Of a stretch of 64,000 nucleotides of DNA, positions 37,081 through 49,000 are shown one piece after another. A program made the position numbers and the translations under genes. Each line of letters opens with the position of its first letter. The first letter of the stretch is position 1. The stretch is from Oryza sativa Japonica Group (lineage: Eukaryota > Streptophyta > Magnoliopsida > Poales > Poaceae): positions 24,452,001 through 24,516,000 of the forward strand of contig NC_089043.1 of assembly GCF_034140825.1 (NCBI RefSeq). Reading direction: 5' to 3'. The notes beneath the pieces were generated by a model, which was not told where the DNA came from, did not search any database, and saw nothing but the letters and a program-made list of their open reading frames with translations.

Positions 37081-37288
37081 CTATCTTTGTCCTAAAATAC
37101 TTGTCGCTTTGAGTTTTTTTTGTAACTAAAATATGGAATTATTTTTTATTTTGTTCGTGACTTCTTTTATTATCAAAATTACTTTAAGTATGATTTATTC
37201 TTTTTTATATTTGCATTAATTTTTCAAATAAGATGAATGGTCAAACGTTGCAAGCGAAAAGTCAAAGCGATCACTAATATGAGAGGGA
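37081..37288. mobile_element. Degenerate Stowaway MITE
   Basis: CTATCTTTGTCCTAAAATAC and the right end ACTAATATGAGAGGGATAG are degraded inverse ends. The inner TTGTCGCTTTGAGTTTTT and AAAGTCAAAGCGATCAC match the subfamily also seen at 61734-61968. Confidence 0.7.
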
Positions 37289-37300
37289 TAGTACTTATTA

Positions 37301-37336
37301 CTCCCTCCGTCTCGAGTTTTTTTTTTTCGGAGGGAG
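37301..37336. mobile_element. 36-bp Stowaway remnant made only of its two ends
   Basis: CTCCCTCCGTCTCGAG is joined by a T run directly to TTCGGAGGGAG, with TA on each side. This is a Stowaway element reduced to its terminal inverted repeats, or an extreme internal-deletion form. Confidence 0.75.
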
Positions 37337-37395
37337 TATTAATTTTCTAGAGTTTCTTCCCATTTTCTTTATTCTTCCAAGCTGATCGGACGAAA

Positions 37396-37590
37396 ATGCC
37401 CCTGGGGCCACCGCGAACAACTGATCTCCTCCGAACCCTCTGCATCCCCCTAAACCTTTCTCCGCTCCTCCCCGCCGTCGCCGCCGCCAGCAACCCTAGC
37501 CCTCCTCCGCCGTCGCCGGTGATAACCTCTCCCATCGCCGTACGTCCCCAGGATCCCTTCCCATCCTCCTCCCTTATCCCGTCTCTTTAG
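37396..37590 (+). other. Possible upstream ORF in IF-2 leader
   Basis: An ATG at 37396 opens 64 codons rich in Pro and Leu, closing 51 bases before the IF-2 start. It matters only if transcription starts upstream of 37396, which cannot be told here. The frame could be a chance product of GC-rich leader DNA. Confidence 0.3.
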
Positions 37591-37641
37591 TCTCGCCGTG
37601 GGGGGCAGGGTGGAAGAGCCGCCGCCGGCGGAGCGCCGAGA

Positions 37642-37673
37642 ATGGCGTGGCGGATGCTGCGACGGAAGGTGAT

Positions 37674-37712
<39 letters not shown>

Positions 37713-40700
37713 CCCCGTGCATTTTCTGTTCGTGTGGGTTGCGAGGCTATAATCGAACATTTATGCTCTCCCATGGAGCTCGATGCCTTTCGAGGCTTTT
37801 GCATTGCGGAACTGACAGTTGAAGGGCTTTGCATAATTTGCAGGATTTTCACACGGGCCTTGTGAATTTGGCCTCCCGTGTGGATCATGGGGGAGCGAAG
37901 AATTTTTCCAGTGGGACGTTTGGAAAGCTGGCTGGTGAGATTGTTATTGGCATATATTGATCACATTTTAACTTTAGGAAGGCTAATTGCTGCGTTAGTT
38001 GCAAGCTCAAGATTTCATCTTGGTATTAACTGGGTTACATTTTTTTTAGTCTGTAGTTGGTTTCCTGCTGAATGTTAAAGATGATAGTGCTCTATGCATG
38101 ATGTTGTATGGTTAATAGTACTGTGCTTCCTAAGTTACACTGGGAAATTCACATTGCTTTAAGCACAGAAGATCAACTTCTACGCATTAATTGTTAAATT
38201 TAGTTCGATACATTGGATCCCTAGTAGGTTGTTAATGGTGTTACACCTGTTATATTTCCTGAGTGCAGACTTCGTTCTTAGCGATACTCATACACCCATT
38301 GTAAAAGGTGCTGCTAATTGTACGGCTTATAAACACTGCACTATCAGGTATGATTATCTATTTGGTCCCACTATTTGATGCCTTAAGTATTCCAGTTGCA
38401 TTCACGCATTATATGAATATGGTAAACCTACTTGAGCATCCATCCTATATATTTGAATGAGGACTAGATCCATCGTGAATCTTAATATTGTTTTCTCTGG
38501 GGATACTGACCTTTGTATCATTTATAATTTCCAGTATTTTTAAAAATATACTCATTCCGTCTTCTACAATTATTCATGTTGTACAATTTTTCACCATATA
38601 TTATATGTTTTGCATCTGTTTTAGTAAGATGTTGCTACTGTTATTATTTCCTGTGGATTTTAGGCTTCACTTATAGATTAGGTGACAATACCGTCTTCTT
38701 TATAGGAATTTTCATGCAGGTGTATACATGTTAGCATGGAGTAGGAAGCGTGAAGAAGTTGCAGGGTTAAAAGCACCTAAAAAGGAGAAGCGAGTGAAAA
38801 GAGAAACTAGAACTCAACCTCCTGTAGAAGCGCCATATGTTGCACCAAAACAAAAGATAGCTATCAAATCATCACCAGATAAAACAGTTGACATTTTTGA
38901 TGGGATGACATTGCTTGATCTCTCCAAACGGACTGGTGCATCAATTGGTGCACTTCAAGACATACTCACAGATCTTGGTGAAAAGGTTGAATCAGAGTTC
39001 GACGCTATCAGCATTGATCTTGCTGAGTTAGTTGCTATGGTATGTATTAATTATGTTTCTTTAATATCTCTATGTATCCTGATGTTCTTTTAATCTAGCT
39101 ATCTGAGTATCTGATGTTAACAGAATTTACTAGTTTGACAAGATTTTATTAGAGTAACCATGCGTCTTAATGCTTTATATATTTTGTTTATTTTAATATG
39201 AATCCATTTGTTCCATGGTTATTCAACAGGAACTTGGTGTTAATATCAGAAGAATGCACACTGGTGAAGGCACACTTGAACCACGTCCTGCTGTGGTAAC
39301 AATCATGGGCCATGTTGACCATGGTAAAACGTCACTTCTAGATTCCCTGCGTCAAACATCTGTTGCGGCTAAGGAAGCTGGTGGGATTACTCAACATATA
39401 GGTGCCTTTGTTGTTGAGATGCCATCAGGAGCCTCTATCACATTTCTTGATACACCAGGGCATGCTGCCTTTAGTGCAATGCGGGCTAGAGGTGCTGCTG
39501 TCACAGATATTGTAGTGCTTGTAGTTGCAGCTGATGATGGGGTGATGCCTCAAACACTTGAAGCTATGTCACATGCAAAAGCAGCCAATGTTCCCATTGT
39601 AGTTGCTGTAAACAAATGTGATAAATCTGGAGCCGATCCTGAGAGGGTCAGAATTCAGCTGGGTTCAGAAGGATTGCTTTTGGAGGATATGGGTGGTGAT
39701 GTACAGGTTGTAGAAATTTCTGCAGTAACAAAACTTGGTTTGGACAAATTGGAAGAGGCTTTGCTCCTTCAGGCTGAGATAATGGACCTGAAAGCTAGAA
39801 TTGATGGACCTGCCCAAGCTTTTGTGGTGGAGGCAAGAGTAGACAGAGGCAGGGGGCCATTGGCAACAGCTATAGTCAAGGCTGGCACATTAGTCAGCGG
39901 GCAGCACATTGTTGTGGGAGCAGAGTGGGGAAGAATTCGGTCTCTTAGAGATACTGCTGGGAAAATAACAGAGTCTGCAAAACCTGCAATGCCTGTTGAG
40001 ATTGAGGGGTTAAGGGGCCTTCCAATGGCTGGGGATGATGTTGTGGTTGTTGACTCGGAAGAAAGGGCAAGAATGCTTAGTCAAGGACGGAAGAAAAAAC
40101 AGGAAAAAGACAGGCTTCGAAAGATTGATGAAGACATGACAGAGGAGGCGGAAATTGGTGAAGAGACTCCTGAAAGAGTTGAGATGCCCATCATTGTGAA
40201 AGCTGATGTACAAGGCAGTGTTCAAGCAGTTACAGATGCCTTAAGAAGCCTTAATAGTCCACAGGTATCTATGTCATGCAGTTTGATGCCTTTAGTTTTT
40301 ACTTAGTAGTTAGCCTCACAAATATGATCACAGGTTGTGATATTAGTGACCAAGGATAATATGTAGTATTTGATTTATCATGTAGTACAGTTTTTTCTGT
40401 TAAGTTTGTCCTCATGCCTATATCATCTCCTTGTAGGTGTTTGTGAATATTGTTCATGTTGGTGTTGGCCCAATAAGCCAACATGACATTGATCTGGCAC
40501 AAGCATGCCGGGCATATATAGTCGGTTTCAACATCCGTACTCCTCCAAGTGCTATCACTCTAGCAGCAACACAAGCCAACATAAAGGTACCTTGTTTATT
40601 ACTACTCTATGTCTGGTTTTCTGCTGAATGCATATTTGGAAGGGATGTTGTTCTGTTCCTTGAAATGTGACCATTGGTGATCTTCCATATCATCTTTTCT

Positions 40701-41511
40701 TGGCCTGTGTCGCCTTTCTGGTAACATAGGCTGCTACTGTCCGTAGTGGTTCTGATTCCATGGTCTCTACTGTTCCTCCATATTGTATAGGAAGACAATC
40801 TTTAAATAATTTGTGTGTGTGCATAATTGAGGCCATGGTAATCGATTGAATTGGCTGGGTTGAACTTTTCCATGAAATCTGTAGATTAAAATTCAATAAT
40901 ATGGTAATTATGTTTGGTTCTTAATGTACCGATTTACTGATCCATGCATTGATAATTCTTGGTTGATCCATCTTCCATGAGATCTGTAGATTAAAATTCA
41001 ATGATATAGTACTTATGTTTGGTTCTTAATCTACCTTCTTTGATTTAGTTAGCTGACTTTAATGTCTGCTCTTTAGATTTTGCTGCACAAGGTGATCTAT
41101 CATCTCCTTGAAGAAATGGGACGGGAGATTGTCGAGAAGGCACCGGGCACCCCTGAGACCCAGGTTTCAGGGGAAGCCGAGGTTCTGAACATATTCGAGC
41201 TGAAAGGGCGTAGCAAGTCAAAAGGGCCTGACATAAAGATTGCCGGCTGCCGAATAACTGACGGGCACTTAAGCAAAACCGGGACGATGAGGCTTTTGAG
41301 GAGTGGAGATGTCGTCTTTGAGGGTCCATGCGCATCTCTGAAGCGGGAGAAGCAGGACGCAGAGACGGTCGACAAGGGTAACGACTGTGGATTGGTGATT
41401 CAGGACTGTAACGATTTCCAGGTTGGGGACATCGTCCAGTGCTTGGAGCAGGTTATCAGGAAGCCCAAGTTCATCTCAACACAAAGCGGCGCGGTTCGGA
41501 TAGAATGCTGA
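37642..41511 (+). CDS. Organellar (probably mitochondrial) translation initiation factor IF-2
   Basis: Seven exons: 37642-37668, 37844-37934, 38269-38347, 38706-39039, 39230-40264, 40437-40586 and 41077-41511 (2151 nt, 716 aa). The N-terminus [20 protein letters not shown] is Arg-rich without acids, a mitochondrial presequence pattern. After an IF-2N-like segment ([19 protein letters not shown]) comes the GTPase: G1 GHVDHGKT (204-211), G2 GGITQHIG (228-235), G3 DTPGH (251-255), G4 NKCD (305-308). Beta-barrel domains follow, with the C-terminal fMet-tRNA-binding region in the last exon ([17 protein letters not shown]). IF-2 delivers initiator tRNA to the small subunit and promotes subunit joining. 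At about 716 aa it is near mitochondrial size and smaller than plastid IF-2. A (CT)n tract (37674-37709) follows the first donor directly. Confidence 0.95.
37674..37709 (+). repeat. (CT)n microsatellite at first intron of IF-2
   Basis: About 17 CT units begin six bases after the exon 1 donor GTGATG. The tract generates shadow ORFs on both strands. Confidence 0.8.
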
Positions 41512-42189
41512 TAGATGTTTAGTTGTTTTCTGCTTCCATTCGTGATCAACTAACCAAGATTTTGGCAGTGGAACAAGAGGGAGATGATCAAGTTGGTGCG
41601 CTTATTATTTTCTCGCCAACAAACTTGTTGCTGCAACCAATTTCAAACAGAAACCTCTATTCATATATGAGATGAAGACATGGTTAATCTTGTTCAGGTG
41701 CTTGTGTTTGTTGTACATTCCTGCAGTTTCCACAAGTTCTGCGAATAACGTGGATTACTGGATTAGTGAAAAGGTTATTGTTATTGACTTAATTATTATT
41801 ACTGTATAATTGCAGCCACAGAAAGGCCATTTTTGCCGGTTCATGCGAGTCCAGGCTCTGTTGTAGCTACGGCAATTTTGTTTATTTTTTTCCTCATTTT
41901 AAAGCTGTTTAATCAGAGCAACATACAGTAGATCATATAAAAAATCCCTTAAATTTGTGTAGTAAAATTGCTGGGTGTAGAGTATGTTTACTACTCTACA
42001 CTAAAAATACAACAATTTTAATAACTATATATACACTTAGCATCATATCAACCTATACATTAATTCATCAATTCTCTCTCTCTCTCTCTATACATATTTT
42101 TAAGGGTTAATTTTAATAACTATATATACGCTCATCAATTCATCCGTGTGTATAATACGTGGTCATTCTGAATCAATCAACAAACAAAT
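41512..42189. other. IF-2 3' region and spacer
   Basis: Contains the IF-2 3' untranslated region, an AT-rich stretch, a (CT)n tract at 42074-42089 and a direct repeat of TTTTAATAACTATATATAC (near 42014 and 42111). No gene is seen. Confidence 0.55.
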
Positions 42190-42350
42190 AATCAGATATT
42201 CAGGTCGATGCTTCTCACTGGCCAAGCTAAGCTAATGGGCTAGTGGCCGGGGCCCTTTGGGCTGGGCCCTAATCAGATATTCAGGTCGATGCTTCTCACT
42301 GGCCAAGCTAAGCTAATGGGCTAGTGGCCGGGGCCCTTTGGACTGGGCCC
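42190..42350. repeat. 81-bp tandem duplication overlapping the 3' end of the peptide gene
   Basis: Copies at 42190-42270 and 42271-42350/1 (start AATCAGATATTCAGGTCGAT) are identical apart from one or two bases. On the minus strand each copy contains codons for GPSPKGPGH followed by TAG. The copy nearer the gene supplies the real C-terminus; the other lies in the 3' untranslated region. Confidence 0.92.
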
Positions 42351-42569
42351 AGCTGGCAGCCTCGCCATGAGCATCTCCACCGTCTCCCTCGCCTTCTCCA
42401 CCACCGCCGCCGCCGGGTTCACCGCCACGTACGCCGCCGCCGCCGCCTCCCCGCCGCTCCTCTCCGCTGCTGGCGCCGGCCTCGCCGCCGCCGCGCCGGC
42501 GAGGAGAACGGCGAACACGGCCAGGACCACCGCGAGAAGGATCACTCGCACCGACTTGGAACCCGCCAT
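42321..42569 (-). CDS. Small secreted peptide precursor, PIP-like (AGPSPKGPGH tail)
   Basis: A single-exon 82-codon gene. Residues 1-29 form a classic signal peptide: basic start MAGSKSVR, hydrophobic core VILLAVVLAVFAVLLAG, then small residues AAAA before the RPAPAA cleavage region. A variable Ala/Glu-rich middle follows. The last 15 residues, MARLPAGPSPKGPGH, end exactly at the stop. Plant PAMP-induced peptides (PIP/PIPL) and the related IDA-like group have a C-terminal SGPSxxGxGH motif, processed to a short hydroxyproline peptide; AtPIP1 signals through RLK7. Here Ser is replaced by Ala, otherwise the motif is kept. Start is the only ATG; codon third positions are nearly all G or C as in rice single-exon genes. 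Apoplastic signalling is inferred from the motif. Confidence 0.8.
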   Translation of the reverse strand: MAGSKSVRVILLAVVLAVFAVLLAGAAAARPAPAAERSGGEAAAAAYVAVNPAAAVVEKARETVEMLMARLPAGPSPKGPGH

Positions 42570-42599
42570 CGCCGGCAGCCCGTCTGCTAGCTGAGCGTG

Positions 42600-42780
42600 A
42601 GCGAGTACGTGTGGTGTGCGTGTTTGCTTTGCCTGAATTGTGTTTGCTTCTGCTTGAATTGTGTGTGTGATGCTGCTGCTGATTTCGACGCCTCGGCTGG
42701 TGGTGCATTTTTATAGGGTTTTGAGGTCGGTGGGCGGTGGCTGGCCATGGGTGGAGCTTGACGCGCATGCTGACGAGGCA
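42600..42780 (-). promoter_or_regulatory. Leader and probable core promoter of the PIP-like gene
   Basis: On the minus strand, CCTATAAAAATG around 42709-42717 (plus strand TTTTTATAGG) gives a clear TATAAAAA box about 140 bp before the start codon, with CCACCGCCCACC upstream. Distance suits a leader of about 110 nt. Confidence 0.65.
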
Positions 42781-42843
42781 GGTTTGTTGGTCGGAATCTG
42801 AATCATCCGATCACAAATTCAGAATTGTGTCATGCGAGACGCA

Positions 42844-43081
42844 TACTCCCTCCGACCCATAAAAAACCATAACGGGATGTGACAGGTACTAGTACTACAA
42901 ATGAATCTTGAGATTCGTAGTACTAGAATGTATCACATTTCGTACTAAATTTGTGAAATAAAAAACCATAACGGGATATGACAGCTGACGGGTACTAGTA
43001 CTATGAATGAATCTTGAGATTCGTAGTACTAGAATATGTCACATTTCGTACTAAATTTGTTTTTCACGGTACGGAGTGAGT
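42844..43081. mobile_element. Stowaway-like MITE with internal tandem duplication
   Basis: Ends are CTCCCTCCGACCCATAAAAA and GGTACGGAGTGAG with TA flanks. The interior holds two copies of a unit of about 100 bp (42861-42959 and 42960-43060), each containing a self-complementary TGAATCTTGAGATTCGTAGT stretch. A simple element would have one copy. Confidence 0.8.
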
Positions 43082-43507
43082 ACTGCTGGTTTAGCTGTTT
43101 CTGTCAAACTCAAATATGCCGTCCTCTGCCTACGTGTGTTGACCATGGAAAAAAACAATGCAGATCGAGCTTGGTGTGCAAGTCAAGATCAGATAGATAT
43201 ATTCAGATGTTGGTAGCTATGACTTGCAGGCAGACGCCATTTCCAAGCTCCAAATGGTTGCCGTCGACTTGGACATACATACGTAGTACTATATGTATGC
43301 GTGTTCGATTTTGACATGAATACTGTATTATAGTTCAGGAGACGATGGTAGAGGTTTCCAGAAATTTGTTTGAAATTTTTCAGCGTGTTCATTTGACGAC
43401 TATACTTTCTATGCAGAAATGGGCAAGGAGAAATGATGAAATGGAATCTGATTCCCATGCCATTCGTTTCTAATTGGTGTGTTTAATTGTTTCTTTTTTT
43501 GTTTGCA

Positions 43508-45450
43508 GATTTGTGATTCTTTCCTTCTGATCGACCTTGTCCTGATTGTAAAGCGTCCAGGATCCAAGAATTGAGTCATTTATTATCAGCAACCGACAGG
43601 CGGCAAAACCTGAAGAACGGAGCTACTACGTACCGAAAGTTCCACGGATGGTCAGAGAGATCGGAAATGAAAGAAACAACGAGCATTTTTCGTCAGAAAG
43701 GTACTCACTCGCTTTTCACATGTTGTCATGATCTAACACTGAAATGGAAGCATTAGTTTAGTTGCTAATCTGATAGTACTTGAGAAAGAATATATTCTCA
43801 GTCAGAATCTTGACTGTACGGTTGTGGTTGGCACCACGGACGAAACCAAATTGTAAAGTTGCAGCAGTATTTTACCATCCAATGTTGCCATCAACAAGCT
43901 GCTCCATCTATCACCTACGCATTTGCACCCTTGAGTTAATTATTTTCTCTTTGCAGCTTGTCAGATTTAATGCTGGCTCTAATACAGCAGAGGGAAAAGA
44001 AAGATCGAACAGACGATCTGAATGTTCAGGTCCAAGATGAGATTGGGATGGTTCGAGAAGACAGTAAAGTCCGTATTCTTGCCGTGGAAATGATTCTGTG
44101 GCATAAACGGTGGCACATGGTGTGAGACTGGGATAGACTGCGAGGTCGGACTTGAAGCTTCAGAATGCGGCCTTGTTGCGTTCCTGGAAGCAGCATGAAC
44201 TATATCATGTACATTTAGAATCTCTCTGTGTAAACCTGCAGGAAAGAAAAATGGCAATCAGATTCGCTAATACATGGTTGTCTCGTCACCCTAGCTTGAT
44301 ATGATCAACAAAATTGCTCCCTTTGTCAGATTGGGAATATGATCAAATATGATTGTGCATTTATGCATGCAATGGGATTGTTCAAGATTGGTTTTTGTTC
44401 TGAAAGACGAATTGTTAAGATTAGTTGTCTAAAAAAGAACTGTCGATGTTTTATTTGCAGACTTTGGCTTGATATCTGGTCATCAGGCCGTTTTTTTTTG
44501 TCAGTAACCTGTCAAAGCCTGAAGAACAGAGGCACTGAAAATTCCTCGGATGGTCAGAGATCTCGTAAAAAGGACAGTTGCTTTACACATGTTTCATGAT
44601 CTAATGCTGAAGCATTAACATTAGTTTAGTTGCGTCTAATATTACTTAGAACATAATATCAGTCAGAATCTGGACTGTATGGTCAAATTGTAGTAGGCAC
44701 CATTGATAACCTAAAATCAAGTACCGTCATCCAATCTTTTCCACACCAACAACCATCGATTGCCTAATTAATGAACTACATTAGACATGCTTCTGTTAGT
44801 TAGTGCTCGCAGAATATCAGGTAAAAAGAACTTCAAGTGAAAATGATTCGGGTGTTCAAGTCCAAGATGAGATTAGGACGGCTACGACAAGATGAGATTC
44901 TTGTGGAAATGATTCCGTGGCACACAACTGCATGCCTTCCTGGAAACGTGAATTATAATATATTACTCTATAATAATATATAGGTAACGAATTTCTGTGT
45001 GTAAACTTGAAGGAAAGGGGAGTTAGATTCGTTAATGTAGCATATTCCATTCATCCATAGATTTACTCACCTTATCTAGTCAGTCCAATTTCAGACCTGG
45101 CATCTTCAGAAATGCAACCTTCATTGCCTTCCTGGAACCACCATTAAGTCATGAACAATGTTAACACAACGAATTCCTCTGTGTAAACCTGAATTAGAAT
45201 CATTTTTCTCTATGTAAAGTTGTTCTTTTACACAAACTATGGCAGGCAACTTTTTTACTCTTTTTGTAAAGTTGAATTGGAAAGACAGATTCGGTGAGCT
45301 CCATTCTTGGTTTAGGGTCTCATCTAGCTTAATAGGGAGTCCAATAACATAACTTCATTGATTCATTCATGGTGTTTCCTGGAAGCAATCTGAACTGTGT
45401 TAGTATAGTTTTCTTTGTAAATCCGAATGACAAAAAACATCCAGATTAGT
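43508..45450. repeat. Diverged long direct repeats, no coding function seen
   Basis: A first unit (about 43508-44300) and a second (about 44457-45060) share ordered blocks: CCTGAAGAAC, CGGATGGTCAGAGA, TCATGATCTAA, GCATTA-TTAGTTTAGTTGC, CAGTCAGAATCT, GTCCAAGATGAGATT, GGAAATGATTC, and TCTGTGTAAAC. Shorter, weaker copies of the last part (CTTCCTGGAA ... TGTAAA) occur near 45130-45200 and 45370-45430. Units are in one orientation. Their frames are not open for long, so this could be an old tandem array, a non-coding RNA locus, or the decayed product of local duplication upstream of the PIP-like gene. Confidence 0.65.
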
Positions 45451-45479
45451 TGATCCGGCATGCTAGATTTAAGAACACA

Positions 45480-45692
45480 AATTCATCGAGACTATACGCC
45501 CCATCAGCATATTTGCAAACAAAAAATATTTTACGAATAAAACTTTTTATACGTGTTCTTAGCGATATAAAAACAAAGGCTGAAAAATAAACTTTGATGA
45601 AAAAACCCCCAAAATCAACTCTAAATTTAAGGTTGAAACTTCAAATTTTAGCTGATAAGCATAAGCATAAGCGAAAAGATGAGGCCGTATGA
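45480..45692. mobile_element. MITE-like repeat, right half recognisable
   Basis: The segment GCTGATAAGCATAAGCATAA through GAAAAGATGAGGCC, preceded by TTAGAGTTGATTTTGGG-type sequence in inverse, matches a common rice MITE as I remember it. The left end is indistinct. Confidence 0.5.
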
Positions 45693-46040
45693 AATTCTAT
45701 CTTTCTACTCAATTGTGAATTGCGATGAGAACAAAAATTAATTACTCCTGTAAGTCGAATAAGGTGAAACCTTTATTCAGTATTATACATTTATGCGTGT
45801 AATTGAATTGCTCAGATTAGTCATCTGAAAATGCAAAGAATTAATACACAAATTGAATGCCATCTATTCATCATCATTGATAATAATCTGTAAGTAAAAT
45901 ATACAGATTGGGGGTAGTGTTACAATTGATAGTATGCACTGAAAACAAAAGAAGTCTCCTCATGGTTCCTTCCCCAAAGGGGACAAGTCTAGAGTACATC
46001 AAAATCAGGTCATAGATTACAGATATGATTATCGGGTATC

Positions 46041-49000
46041 CTAGCTGGCGAGGTGACTTGGCGAGCTTTTGAACATTGTGTGCCACATGTAAGCCCTGGA
46101 GAGCACCATCTCAAGCTCATGGTGAGCCCAGTTCCTCGTCGGAAGGTGCTGAAGGAACATGACCATCTCTTGAAAATCAAGTTTCTTCAGCTTGTCTGAC
46201 CACTGAGGTAGAAATAAAGAGAGAACTTAATTACAATGGACTTGGACATTAGTATTTACACCAGAAACATTGTGAAAACTGCATTTGCCTGCACCAGGCA
46301 TGCAACACTTGCATACACTGAAGTTGAAAAAAATAATTATGAACAGTCAAGGGGTACTTCAACTTACCGTTAACAAAAAGCTAGCTGATATATATACAAG
46401 AAAATCCGGTAGATAATCGCCTTCAGCAAGGTAGGTATCCCACAAGCGTGTTACAAGATGAAAAGGAATCTACAAGGATATGAGACATATTAGCAACAAT
46501 ATATAGATCACATCTAAGCAACAGGCCTTTACAACGCTGACCTCACGAATCATAAGACAATTGAACCAACGAAACGCAAACTGAAGAAAGTCCAATCCTT
46601 GTTCCTCCATGTGCTTTGACACAGGTTCTGTATAACCAGAAGATGCCAGATGGTTAAACATTGGAATTTTAATGTACTAGGCAAAACTGTTCTTTTTTTC
46701 TTCTACAAACAACACATAACTATTCTGTACTACAACAGATCTCAAGAAAGACAAGCTTAGTGACAGTGAACAGTGCAGTTCATAATGCACAGATCTAATT
46801 ATAATGTAGAGCACATTGAACTGTTCTATACGCCTATTATTATCCATCCCCTTGTAATAGTCCTCTAAATCCTTAAGTTCCCTTTCTTTCAGTAGATATA
46901 ATTCTAGCAATAGAACAGGTTCATAAATATTTGAATTGGAGGAACATTACCATCTATACGATGAACAAGTTCTTTCAACCTGAAAACAAGGCGCTGAATT
47001 CCTGGTTGAGCAAAGGTGTAATGGTCTTGCATACCATCGAGAAACTTTGAAAGACACCAATAACAGTCCGCTTCAATATTAGAAACATCCTGTGGAGAAA
47101 GCTTTTCCATGGACCAGGTGTCCATGTTGCCCTCTAGATGCTCTGATAAGAATACGACCAAGAATGGTGTAAGAAGGTCGTTTATTCCTTGAACATAACC
47201 ACTTGCTGGATGACGGATGGCCCTGGAAATGGTGAGTCACTGTATCACGGAATAATACAGAAAAGAAACAAACAATTGTAGGTAGTGGTGGCGGCATTGT
47301 GTTGATGCCAACATAATTGATCCTTGTTGGAACTTGGAAGAGAACACTAATGTGGAACTGATGGAACAAGCATAACTGCCAAAAGAACAGGCACCTTGTA
47401 CTGATATCAACACAATGTATATCAAACATAACCTAAACACCTTATTAGACCAACTTGGGAAATTTGAACTAGTCATCAGAGATGACAAGTCATGTATCAT
47501 GCAAACTCCACCCATTTATCACATTTTCCCTCTAGAATGATGAAACAGTGCCAGGTTAACTATGAGAGGTTCACAAACGTGTATGTTCTGCATAGGGAAC
47601 CACAAGGGGAGTAGCACAAGCAGGAATTGTGCATCATGGAAAAATGTCATGTTTTCTTAGCTAGATTGTGTGTTAAACAAGGATTCTGACAAATCAAAAT
47701 GAACCAGCAAAGGGCGGTGACTCACCATGTATACAAAATGCGCTCCAGAGATTTCTGAATTTGAGGGTGCTGGAAAAAGGTAACATCTGGCACAGTTCTT
47801 GGGCAATCAACAGCAATCTACAAGTGAAACCATGAGTTTATATAATTGATTACATGAACTATTGGGGAACCTAAAAAGGCAAATTCAAAGTCGAAAAAGT
47901 CAGGGGAAACCTGTCGAAGCATATTAATCTCTTCATCAGAGCGTTCAGTATCAGGAATATCATAGTATTGAGAAACACATTCAACGTACTCAAGTCTTTT
48001 CCTCGTCAGAACACCTTCTCTTCTATCTGCATTAGGTGGTGCATATCCCTGTAGCCAGCTGACATTAAATTCGAAACAGGAACACCTATTAAAAGGATTG
48101 AAACATGTCTTGAAATAAGCTCACCAGAAGAAGTCTCCATATATTAGGTCGCATATAAGGTGGAACACCACTCCAAGACAGTTCCCGCAACTTGTCTAAA
48201 AAATTAAGAACAAACAGTGGGTTTCAACTGAATTCTGGACAAGCTAATGGAACCTAGAAGAATCAGAGAAACTGCAAATATTTTTCAGAATGAACAAGCT
48301 GCAACAAAATACAGGGGCAACAACTCACAAGACACAAGATTGTCACCCTACATAAAGTTTATACCCTTTTCCATCCATCTTGGCAGTGACAATGATGAAA
48401 AAGAAAATGACAAGAAAATAATCGAAACATTGATTGCTAAACCAAAATTATTGTACACCCAACAGATGATTTAATCAACCCTGTACAGAAAATAGGCATA
48501 CCTAATATAACAGCTGGCCTAGATAGTTCGTTCGTGAATTTAGCAATTCGTGCAGAATCTGTAGCTCTAGCCCCAGAAACTAATCCTTGGGCATCTGGTA
48601 ATGAATTGGTGCTACTTGTTGATGGAGGATTTGATTTCTTTGCACTCATACTATCAGCTGTGTTTCCAGATGCTTGCCCTTTTCCCTGTATAAAATGAAG
48701 TTCATCAATTACAAACTAACTTGTTTACAAGCTGAAAGCGATGCCAACCAATGCCACATTACTTCTTGTGAGCCTTCATTCTGTTCGTATTCATCACGAT
48801 CATTCTCATAGCGCGGGGAGTATTCAGGAGGTGAAAGAGGTTCTGATCTTCGGGTCAGCAAGACCTTCCCAGGAAAGCTCCGCCCTTTGAGCATTCTGAC
48901 AAAACATATAAGGGGAAAAAGGGGATACAATAAAGCTCCATTGTAATGTTCCACAGAGTACGATTATAATCTATAATCATACTATGTGGAATACCGTTTA

